Notes under the pieces: model-generated
Database searches by the model: none
Seen by the model: the letters and a program-made list of their open reading frames with translations, nothing else
What the model was told of the DNA's origin: nothing
Part shown: positions 16,559 to 23,642 of the stretch, piece after piece
Layout: each line of letters starts with the position of its first letter
Numbering within the stretch: position 1 is the stretch's first letter
Position numbers and translations under genes: made by a program
NCBI GenBank assembly: GCA_910583695.1
Contig: CAJTZL010000007.1
Location: 10,820 to 74,819 of the forward strand
Reading direction: 5' to 3'
DNA from: an uncultured Oscillibacter sp.
GTDB lineage: Bacteria; Bacillota; Clostridia; Oscillospirales; Oscillospiraceae
DNA length: 64,000 nt

Positions 16559-17840
16559 TCTGATTCTGTTCGGTTCTTTCTTTTTGCTGCTCCTGCTGAA
16601 GGTGCCCATCGGCGTATCCGTGGGCACGTCTGTTCTGATTTACCTGGTTACATGCAGCTCTCAGCCCCTGACCTATCTGGCCTCCAACATGTTCACCGCC
16701 TGCGATTCCTTCCCGCTGATGGCCATTCCCTTCTTCATCCTGGCCGGCGGACTGATGGAGGGCGGCGGACTGAGCAAACGCCTGGCCAATCTGGGCTCGG
16801 CGGCTGTTGGGCACATCACCGGCGGCTTCGCGGTCGTCACCGTCATCACCTGCATGTTCTTCGGAGCAATCTCCGGCTCCGGCCCGGCTACCGTGGCGGC
16901 CATCGGCGCCGTCATGGTTCCGGCCATGATTGAGCACGGATATGACAAGCCCTTTGCCGTGGCGCTGATTGCGGCCTCCGGCTGCCTGGGCGTCATCGTG
17001 CCCCCCAGCATCCCCATGGTGCTCTACGGCGTAGCCACCGGCGCCTCTGTCGGAAGCCTGTTTATGGGCGGCTTTGGCCCGGCCATCGTGTTGGGCGGCG
17101 GCCTGTGCATTCTGAGCATCTTCATCTCCCAAAAGCGCGGCTACAAGGGCACCGGGCAGAAGTTCTCCCTCGGCCGTCTCTGGAAGGAGTTTAAAAGCGC
17201 CATCTGGGCCCTGCTGGTGCCCGTCATCATCCTGGGCGGCATCTACGGCGGCTTCTTCACCCCCACCGAGGCAGCGGTGATCGCCTGCGCTTACGGCCTG
17301 CTGGCCGGTACGCTGATCTACCGGGAGCTGACCTTGAGAAAGCTGTACGATTCCCTGGTGGGCTCCGCCGAAACCGTGGGCACAGTGCTCATCATGGTGG
17401 GCACCGGCACGGTACTGGGCAAGATTCTGGCCCTGGAGCGCATCCCCGACGCCATCATGAGCGGCATGACCTCCCTGACCGACAACAAGCTGGTCATTCT
17501 GCTGCTCATCAATCTGCTGCTCCTGGTGGTGGGCTGCATCATGGACACCACGCCCGCCATTCTGATTCTCTCCCCCATTCTCTACCCCGTGGCGCGGGCT
17601 TTCGGCATCGGCATCATTCACTTCGGCCTCATCATGGTCACAAACATGGCCATCGCGTTCATTACGCCGCCGGTGGGTGTGAATCTCTTCGTGGCCTCCG
17701 GTATGACGAAGATGAAGTTTACAGACCTCTGTAAAGCCATTGTGCCCTTTATCATTGTGATGTTCATCTCCCTGACCCTCATCACCTATGTCCCTGCCAT
17801 CACCGAGGCTCTGCCCAGGCTCCTGGGGATGATTGAATGA
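16551..17840 (+). CDS. dctM: TRAP transporter large permease (DctM), second system
   Basis: Large transporter subunit of 429 residues. Typical stretches are LLLLKVPIGVSVGTSVLIY, FFILAGGLMEGGGLSKRL, GAISGSGPATVAAIGAVM and in the second half LLLVVGCIMDTTPAILILSPIL, with ITPPVGVNLFVASGM close to the end. A ribosome binding site GAAGGAGG sits 12 bases upstream inside dctQ. The following dehydrogenase gene starts ten bases after the stop, so it belongs to the same transcript. Confidence 0.94.
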   Translation: MTNLILFGSFFLLLLLKVPIGVSVGTSVLIYLVTCSSQPLTYLASNMFTACDSFPLMAIPFFILAGGLMEGGGLSKRLANLGSAAVGHITGGFAVVTVITCMFFGAISGSGPATVAAIGAVMVPAMIEHGYDKPFAVALIAASGCLGVIVPPSIPMVLYGVATGASVGSLFMGGFGPAIVLGGGLCILSIFISQKRGYKGTGQKFSLGRLWKEFKSAIWALLVPVIILGGIYGGFFTPTEAAVIACAYGLLAGTLIYRELTLRKLYDSLVGSAETVGTVLIMVGTGTVLGKILALERIPDAIMSGMTSLTDNKLVILLLINLLLLVVGCIMDTTPAILILSPILYPVARAFGIGIIHFGLIMVTNMAIAFITPPVGVNLFVASGMTKMKFTDLCKAIVPFIIVMFISLTLITYVPAITEALPRLLGMIE

Positions 17841-17850
17841 GGGACGCGAT

Positions 17851-18606
17851 ATGAACAGCCTGTTTGACATTACCGGAAAACGGGCCATTGTCACCGGCGG
17901 CAGCCGGGGCATTGGGTTCGTCCTGGCCCGGACGCTGTGCGAGGCGGGCTGCAAGGTTGCCGTCACCGGAAGCGGGGACAGCATCCACGCCGCCGCCGAA
18001 AAATTGGGGCCGCCGGACAGGGTTCAGGGCTTCATCGGCGATTTTCAGGACAGCGCCGCCGTAGAGCGATGCTTTCAGGAAGCCAATGCCTTCCTGGGCG
18101 GCACGGACATTCTTGTGAACAACGCCGGGACCCAGATTCGTCATCCCTGCGAGGACTTCCCGCTGGAGGATTTCCAGTGTCTGATTCAGGTGAATCTGGT
18201 GTCGGCCTTTCAGATGGCCCAGCTGGCGGGCCGGGAGATGCTGGCCCAGGGGCATGGAAAAATCATCAATATCGCCTCCATGCTGAGCTTCTTCGGCGGG
18301 CACAACGTTCCCGCCTACGCCTCATCCAAAGGCGGGCTGGCACAGTTGACCAAATCCCTGTCCAACGGCTGGGCCGCCCGGGGCATCAATGTCAACGCCC
18401 TGGCCCCCGGTTATCTGGCCACGGACAACACCGCGGCCATCCGGGCGGACCCCATGCGGAACCAGGAGATTCTCAGCCGCATCCCCGCCGGACGCTGGGG
18501 CCAGCCGGAGGATCTGGCCGGGGCCCTTCTGTTTCTGGCCTCTCCGGCGTCGGACCACCTCGCCGGCATCGCGCTGCCGGGGGACGGCGGCTTTAGGGGC
18601 CGATGA
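17851..18606 (+). CDS. Short-chain dehydrogenase/reductase (SDR)
   Basis: NAD(P)-dependent oxidoreductase of 251 residues, classical SDR. The nucleotide motif TGGSRGIG lies near residue 13, NNAGTQ near 90, and the catalytic Ser/Tyr/Lys set in ASMLSFFGGHNVPAYASSKGG. The C-terminal PGYLATDNTAA and PAGRWGQPEDLAGALLFLAS resemble the KduD/gluconate 5-dehydrogenase branch. In this operon it may interconvert the 2-hydroxy and 2-oxo forms of the imported acid, or act on a side product; this is inference. ATG 17851 is used; the earlier TTG overlaps dctM. A strong terminator follows. Confidence 0.9.
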   Translation: MNSLFDITGKRAIVTGGSRGIGFVLARTLCEAGCKVAVTGSGDSIHAAAEKLGPPDRVQGFIGDFQDSAAVERCFQEANAFLGGTDILVNNAGTQIRHPCEDFPLEDFQCLIQVNLVSAFQMAQLAGREMLAQGHGKIINIASMLSFFGGHNVPAYASSKGGLAQLTKSLSNGWAARGINVNALAPGYLATDNTAAIRADPMRNQEILSRIPAGRWGQPEDLAGALLFLASPASDHLAGIALPGDGGFRGR

Positions 18607-18611
18607 GAGCC

Positions 18612-18650
18612 GGGCCGACGGAACGGAGCGTTCCGTCGGCCCTCTGTTTG
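18612..18650 (+). terminator. Terminator of the hydroxyacid operon
   Basis: A perfect 14-bp stem (18612-18625 with 18629-18642, loop GAG) ends in TCTGTTTG just after the dehydrogenase stop codon. Confidence 0.75.
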
Positions 18651-18780
18651 AATGCCCCGCTGTTCTGCGGAACCGCGTGAGAGCCGGAGGGGCATTCCTT
18701 TTCCTTGATATTCCAGAGGTACTGTGGCACAATAGGAAGGGAAACCGTCCCTGGAAACCCCCTGCGAAAGGAGGCCGCTT

Positions 18781-20505
18781 ATGAGCCCTTCGTTTTTCCC
18801 CGCCGCCTCGCTGTACGCCGCCGTGGAGCACAGCCCTGTCGGCACGTTGTTCTTCAATCAGAGCTTCGAAATCACCTATGCAAATCCGGCGGCGGCCGCC
18901 CTGCCGGACGGTCCGTCGGTGGGAATGGACATCCGGGATCTGACCGGCCCCCTGGACCCGGAAGAAAACGGGCGGGAGCCCCGGGTCCTGCGCCGGGGAA
19001 AGCGTTCCTTTCCCTACCGGCTCACCCGCATCCAGGACAGCGGGGGACAGCCGCTGTTCGTACTGACCCTGCTGGAGTCGGAAGCCCACCTCCGGTCTCA
19101 GTCCGAGCTGGAGACCGCCTGGAAGCTCTCCGACGACCTGAAGGAAATCCTGGAGGGCTCTTTTGACGGCATCCTGGTCACGGACGGGGAGGGCAACGTG
19201 CAGTTTATGAACAGCTCCTACGAGCGGGTGTCCGCCATCCCCCGGCAGGAGCTGGAGGGCCGGAATATGCGCGCCCTCATCAACCCGGTGTGGATGGAAA
19301 ACTCCGTGGCCTTCGTAGTGGCGGACGAGCGCCGGGCGGTTTCCAAGCGGCAGGTCACGCGGGACGGCCGGGACATCATCGTTACGGGTATGCCGGTCTT
19401 CGACGGAGACGGGAATATCAAGCGTATTGTCATCAACGCCCGGGACATCACGGAAATCTACCACCTGCGGGAGGAGCTCCTCAACGCCAAGAGCCGGGAG
19501 CTTCAGCACTACCAAAGCGTTCTGAGCACGGTAAACGTGGATTCCGAGAAAATGGTAGCCATCAGTGAGAGCATCAAAAAGGTCTTTCTCCTGGCCAAGC
19601 GGGTCGGCGGCTTTGACACCACCGTTCTGATTCTGGGGGAATCCGGCGCGGGCAAGGAGGAGGTCGCCCGGCAGATTCACAGAAGCAGCCTCCGCCGTGA
19701 CCACGCGCTGGTCACGATCAATTGCGGCGCCATCCCGGAAAATCTTCTGGAAAGCGAGCTGTTCGGCTATGAGAAGGGGGCCTTTACCGGGGCCTCCAAC
19801 GCCGGAAAGATCGGCTTGCTGGAGGCTGCCGACGGCGGCACGGTATTTCTGGACGAGGTGGGCGAGCTGCCTCTGCCCTTCCAAGTCAAGCTCCTGCGGG
19901 TGCTGGAGACAAAGCAGGTCACACGTGTTGGCGGTATCCGGGCCAAGCCCATCGACGTCCGCTTCATTGCCGCTACCAACCGAAACCTCAACAAAATGGT
20001 TCAGGACCGGACCTTCCGGGAGGACCTGTACTACCGGCTGAATGTGGTCTCCATTACGGTTCCGCCCCTGCGCCAGCGGCGGGAGGATATCCTGCCCCTC
20101 AGCCTCTACTTTTTGAACATGTTCAACCACAGATACAATCAAAACAAGGTAATGACCCCGGAGGTCATCAAACGCATGGAGGAGTATGACTGGAAGGGCA
20201 ACGTTCGGGAGCTGCGGAACGTGGTGGAGCACATGGTCATCATGAGCCCCAATACCCACCTCCAGATCAGCGATGTGCCTTGGATCATCCGCCAGTGCGG
20301 CGGCAGGGATGCGGCGGAGGACCCTGCCGTGCCCGCTCCGGAGTCCGTCACGGATTTGAACTTGGCGGTACGGCAGCTTGAGATTCGCCTGCTGGAACAG
20401 GCCAGGAAAGCCTGCGGCTCCACCCGGGAAATGGCGCGCTACCTCCACATCGACCAGTCCACCGTGGTCCGAAAGCTCCACAAGTACGGTCTCACCGCTA
20501 CCTGA
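18781..20505 (+). CDS. Sigma-54-dependent activator with tandem PAS domains
   Basis: NtrC-family enhancer-binding protein of 574 residues that uses ATP to open sigma-54 promoters. Residues 5-100 and 118-235 look like two PAS sensor domains (NPAAAALPDG; FDGILVTDGEGNVQFMNSSY). The AAA+ core has Walker A GESGAGKE (286-293), the sigma-54 contact loop GAFTGA (333-338) and Walker B GTVFLDEVGE. The C-terminus is a Fis/TyrR-like helix-turn-helix (CGSTREMARYLHIDQSTVVRK). There is no receiver domain, so it senses a ligand or redox signal directly. GCGAAAGGAGG precedes ATG. The consensus sigma-54 promoter at 10119 is the obvious target. Confidence 0.95.
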   Translation: MSPSFFPAASLYAAVEHSPVGTLFFNQSFEITYANPAAAALPDGPSVGMDIRDLTGPLDPEENGREPRVLRRGKRSFPYRLTRIQDSGGQPLFVLTLLESEAHLRSQSELETAWKLSDDLKEILEGSFDGILVTDGEGNVQFMNSSYERVSAIPRQELEGRNMRALINPVWMENSVAFVVADERRAVSKRQVTRDGRDIIVTGMPVFDGDGNIKRIVINARDITEIYHLREELLNAKSRELQHYQSVLSTVNVDSEKMVAISESIKKVFLLAKRVGGFDTTVLILGESGAGKEEVARQIHRSSLRRDHALVTINCGAIPENLLESELFGYEKGAFTGASNAGKIGLLEAADGGTVFLDEVGELPLPFQVKLLRVLETKQVTRVGGIRAKPIDVRFIAATNRNLNKMVQDRTFREDLYYRLNVVSITVPPLRQRREDILPLSLYFLNMFNHRYNQNKVMTPEVIKRMEEYDWKGNVRELRNVVEHMVIMSPNTHLQISDVPWIIRQCGGRDAAEDPAVPAPESVTDLNLAVRQLEIRLLEQARKACGSTREMARYLHIDQSTVVRKLHKYGLTAT

Positions 20506-20513
20506 CTCCCTCT

Positions 20514-20575
20514 CCGGCATAACAACGAAGAGTCTGCCGCCTCCACAGGCGGCAGACCCTTCGTTGTTATGCCGG
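20514..20575. terminator. Long bidirectional terminator between convergent genes
   Basis: CCGGCATAACAACGAAG at 20514 pairs with its reverse complement ending at 20575; a second stem (GTCTGCCGCCT / AGGCGGCAGAC) fills the loop. It serves the sigma-54 activator gene and the opposing hbd operon. Confidence 0.85.
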
Positions 20576-20580
20576 GTTTG

Positions 20581-21441
20581 TTATTTCTTCTCGTAGGAGT
20601 AGAAGCCCTCGCCGCTTTTACGGCCCAGGCGGCCGGAGTCCACAAAGCGCTGGAGGACAGGGCTGGGGCGGAACCGCTCGCCGTAAGCGTCAAAGAGAAT
20701 CTGATCTACGCTGACGTTCAGATCATGGCCCGTCTGGTCCAGCAGTTTGCAGATACCCACGGGGTGGCCCAGGCCATAGAGGCAGATTTTGTCAATGTCC
20801 TCCGGCGTGGCTACGCCCTCCTCAATCAGGCGCATGGCCTCGCCGTAAAAGACGTGAAACAGGCGGTTCAGAGCAAATCCGGTGACGTCCTTCACCCGGA
20901 CGGGCTCCTTTTCAATGTCCAGCAGAACCTTGGTGACGGTATCCGCCGTCTCCTGGGAGGTCAGCAGACCGGGAATCACCTCCACCAGCTTCATAACGCT
21001 GGCGGGGGAGTTGAAGTGGGTGCCCACAAAGTTGGCGGCCCGCTCCTTGGAGACGGAGGCGGCCAGCTTCGTGATGGAAATACTGGAGGTGTTGGAGGCC
21101 AAAATGGTTTCCGGCCTGCAGATTTTATCCAGCTTTTCAAACGTGCCGGTCTTGATTTCCAGCTTCTCCAGTACGGCCTCCACCACAAGGTCACAGTCCG
21201 CCATAAGGGTCAAATCCACCGTAGGCGTCACCCGGCTGAGAATGGCGGCCTTGGCCTCCTCCGTGGTGCGGCCCTTGGCGATCTGTTTATCCAGGATGGC
21301 GGCCTGCTTCTGCTTGCCGCCGTCTGCAAACTCCTGTTTAATGTCCGCCAGAATCACATCCATACCCGCCCGGGCAAAGCACAAGGCGATCTCCGCGCCC
21401 ATCATCCCCGCGCCGACTACGCCGATTTTCTTCATTGTCAT
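20581..21441 (-). CDS. hbd: 3-hydroxybutyryl-CoA dehydrogenase
   Basis: NAD(P)-dependent oxidation of 3-hydroxyacyl-CoA to 3-oxoacyl-CoA, or the reverse in butyrate formation. The 286-residue protein has GVVGAGMMGAEIALCFA at its start (Rossmann turn), ILASNTSSISIT near 115, and the catalytic His/Glu region VGTHFNSPASVMKLVEVIPG; family members usually have HFFNP here, so the TH-FNSP reading is slightly divergent. The C-terminal domain holds GFALNRL and YGLGHPVG. ATG 21441 lies ten bases after GGAAAGGGG. Third gene of a crotonase-thiolase-hbd operon. Confidence 0.92.
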   Translation of the reverse strand: MTMKKIGVVGAGMMGAEIALCFARAGMDVILADIKQEFADGGKQKQAAILDKQIAKGRTTEEAKAAILSRVTPTVDLTLMADCDLVVEAVLEKLEIKTGTFEKLDKICRPETILASNTSSISITKLAASVSKERAANFVGTHFNSPASVMKLVEVIPGLLTSQETADTVTKVLLDIEKEPVRVKDVTGFALNRLFHVFYGEAMRLIEEGVATPEDIDKICLYGLGHPVGICKLLDQTGHDLNVSVDQILFDAYGERFRPSPVLQRFVDSGRLGRKSGEGFYSYEKK

Positions 21442-21464
21442 ATCGCATATACCCCTTTCCAAAA

Positions 21465-22673
21465 TCACTGGCAGTTTTCCACGATAACAGCCATGCCCTG
21501 GCCGCCGCCGATGCAAAGGCTCTCCAGGCCATACCGGGCGTTCCGCCGCTTCATCTCATAAATCAAGGTGGTCAGCAGACGGGTGCCGCTGTTGGCCAGC
21601 GCGTGCCCGTGGGCAATGGCCCCTCCGTTGACGTTTACCCGCTTGTAAAGCTCCGTGCCCATATCCATGCCCAGCTCCTTCAGGCAGCCCAGGGACTGGG
21701 CGGCAAAGGCCTCGTTCAGCTCGATGAGGTCCATGTCCTCCAGCCGAAGCCCGGCCTTCCCCAGCACCTTCCGAATGGCGGGCACCGGACCCAGGCCCAT
21801 GTACCGGGGGTCCACGCCTGCGCTGGAGGTGGCGAGGATGCGCACCAAGGGTTTCACCCCCAGCTCCAGCGCCTTGTCCTCACTCATGACAACCACGGCG
21901 GAGGCCCCGTCGTTCATGCCGGAGGAGTTTCCGGCGGTAACAATGCCGTCGGGCTTGAAAGCGGGCTTCAGCTTGGCCAGAGATTCCATGGTGGTGTCCG
22001 GCTTCGGGTGCTCGTCGGTGTCAAAGATAAAGCTGGACTTCCGCTCCTTCACCTCGAAGGGGAAGATCTCATCCTTGAACTTTCCCGCGTCCTGGGCGGC
22101 CTTGGTCTTGCGCTGGCTGTCCACGGCGAAGGCGTCCAGCTCCTCCCGGGTGATATGGTAGTAGGCGGCCACATTTTCCGCCGTGATGCCCATGTTGGTG
22201 CCCGGGTACTTGGCCTGGGGCTGTACGATGGTCACGCCGTGGGAAAAGGTGTCATACAGGGGCTTGTCCCCCAGCCGCAGGGGCTGGTAGCGGGCGGTAG
22301 GCGGCAGGTAATAGGTCATACGGGACATAACCTCCACCCCTCCGGCCACAATGATATCCGCCTCATCGGCGTTGATCTCATAGCAGGCGCTCTGCACCGC
22401 CTGGAGGGAGGAGGCGCACTGACGGTCCACAGTGAAGGCCGGCGTCTCCTCGGGCACCCCGGCCATCAGGGCGGCGCAGCGGGCCACATTGGGGGTGTAG
22501 CCGTAGACGTCACCCATGATAACCTGATGGATCTGCTCCAGGGTGATACCGCTCCGCTGGGCGGCGGCCCGGATGGCGGCGGCGCCCAGATCCTGGGCCT
22601 CCACGGTTTTCAAACTTCCCAGATACGCGCCTACGGCGGACCGGGCGGCGCCGGTGATGACAATGTTTTTCAT
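21465..22673 (-). CDS. Acetyl-CoA acetyltransferase (thiolase) with variant His loop
   Basis: Thiolase of 402 residues that cleaves or forms 3-oxoacyl-CoA. The acyl-accepting Cys86 is in DRQCASSLQA and the general-base Cys near 392 in CIGGGQGMAV; NEAFAAQ is also normal. The His loop is unusual: family members read GGAIALGHPIGASG, whereas this protein has GGAIAHGHALANSG, keeping the catalytic His but changing the loop that shapes the acyl pocket. That may alter chain-length preference. Start ATG 22673 follows AAGGAGCAG. It lies between crotonase and hbd, 23 bases before the latter. Confidence 0.9.
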   Translation of the reverse strand: MKNIVITGAARSAVGAYLGSLKTVEAQDLGAAAIRAAAQRSGITLEQIHQVIMGDVYGYTPNVARCAALMAGVPEETPAFTVDRQCASSLQAVQSACYEINADEADIIVAGGVEVMSRMTYYLPPTARYQPLRLGDKPLYDTFSHGVTIVQPQAKYPGTNMGITAENVAAYYHITREELDAFAVDSQRKTKAAQDAGKFKDEIFPFEVKERKSSFIFDTDEHPKPDTTMESLAKLKPAFKPDGIVTAGNSSGMNDGASAVVVMSEDKALELGVKPLVRILATSSAGVDPRYMGLGPVPAIRKVLGKAGLRLEDMDLIELNEAFAAQSLGCLKELGMDMGTELYKRVNVNGGAIAHGHALANSGTRLLTTLIYEMKRRNARYGLESLCIGGGQGMAVIVENCQ

Positions 22674-22724
22674 GTGACTGCTCCTTACTCATATCAGATT
22701 AAAATCCCCCGGGAGGGCGGCGCT

Positions 22725-23495
22725 TTACTCGCCGGTGAACACGGGCCTGCGCTTTTCCATGAAGGCGGCCATGCCCTCCTTCTGGTCGTGGTGGTTGAAC
22801 AGCTCCGCCCAAAGCGCCCCCTCATGGGCGCAGGAATCTTGAAAGTCCGGGTGGCCCACGCCATATTCTATCGCAGCCTTGGCCGCCGTCAGGGACAGGC
22901 TGCTGCGGGTACACAGCTTGGCCGCCCACTTTTGCGCGGTGGGCAGCAGTTCCTCCCGTTCCACGGCCACATTGGCCAGACCGATCCGCTCGGCCTCCAC
23001 GCCGTCAATCACCCGGCTGAGGTAGATCAGTTCCTTAGCCTTGGACTCTCCCACCAGGCGGGGCAGCAGGACGGTGCCTCCGGCACCGGGGATGATACCC
23101 AGGTTCAGCTCTGTCAGGCCCATTTTGGCGGTCTTGGCCACAATGCGGAAGTCGCACCGCATCGCCAGCTCCAGCCCGCCGCCAAAGGCGTATCCATCCA
23201 CCACGGCGATGGTGGGGATGGGCAGGGTCTGAATCTTGTTGTAGGTAGGCGTGAAAAGGAAGGCCCGGGCCTCCTCCTCGCCGCAGGGCGCCATGGCCTT
23301 GATGTCCGCTCCGGCGGCAAAGTTCTCCTCACTGTAGAACAGCAGGACGCGGATGCTTTTGTCCGCCCGAAGCTCTTCCACCAGACGGTCCATCTCGTCC
23401 ACGATGGACCGGGAGAGGGCGTTCAGCGCTTCGGGCCGCAGAACTTTGATGGTAGCAACCTGACCATCCCGCTCCAGAATAATTTGTTGATTCAT
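22725..23495 (-). CDS. crt: Enoyl-CoA hydratase/crotonase
   Basis: Hydrates 2,3-enoyl-CoA to (S)-3-hydroxyacyl-CoA. The 256-residue sequence has the oxyanion-hole motifs ENFAAGADIKAM (near residue 55-66) and GYAFGGGLELAMRCDFRI (about 98-115), and the catalytic-loop segment LTELNLGIIPGAGGTVLLPRLVG with the expected Glu. It is first in the crt-thiolase-hbd operon, preceded by AAGGAGCGCGCT. Its substrate would be the product of the 2-hydroxyacyl-CoA dehydratase encoded at 10.2-12.6 kb, linking the two operons. Confidence 0.92.
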   Translation of the reverse strand: MNQQIILERDGQVATIKVLRPEALNALSRSIVDEMDRLVEELRADKSIRVLLFYSEENFAAGADIKAMAPCGEEEARAFLFTPTYNKIQTLPIPTIAVVDGYAFGGGLELAMRCDFRIVAKTAKMGLTELNLGIIPGAGGTVLLPRLVGESKAKELIYLSRVIDGVEAERIGLANVAVEREELLPTAQKWAAKLCTRSSLSLTAAKAAIEYGVGHPDFQDSCAHEGALWAELFNHHDQKEGMAAFMEKRRPVFTGE

Positions 23496-23602
23496 AGCGC
23501 GCTCCTTCCGTGTTTGGTCGTTGACCTTATCCTACCTGCTCCTTCTTTAGGAAAGATTTTTTAATTCTTTAAAAAGTCTTTATTTTCTTTGTTTCTACTT
23601 TG

Positions 23603-23611
23603 TGGTATACT
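23603..23611 (+). promoter_or_regulatory. Extended -10 promoter of the SARP-type gene
   Basis: TGGTATACT combines the TGn extension with TATACT (23606-23611). No good -35 is visible in the T-rich stretch upstream, as is usual for extended -10 promoters. It lies 32 bases before ATG 23643. Confidence 0.6.
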
Positions 23612-23642
23612 GAAATCAAGAAAAATCAGGGAGGCGATATCA

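Noticed and set aside
18725..18740. TGGCAC upstream of the sigma-54 activator gene as a second sigma-54 promoter
   Set aside because: The -12 GC is missing at the required ten-base spacing (AATAGGAAGG follows).
18322..20520. 732-codon open frame on the minus strand opposite the sigma-54 activator
   Set aside because: It is a GC-rich antisense shadow: no ribosome binding site, composition rich in Gly/His/Leu/Val, and the plus-strand protein has intact AAA+ motifs.
21435..23564. 709-codon plus-strand frame across the thiolase and crotonase genes
   Set aside because: Spans two convincing minus-strand enzymes and has no recognisable domain.
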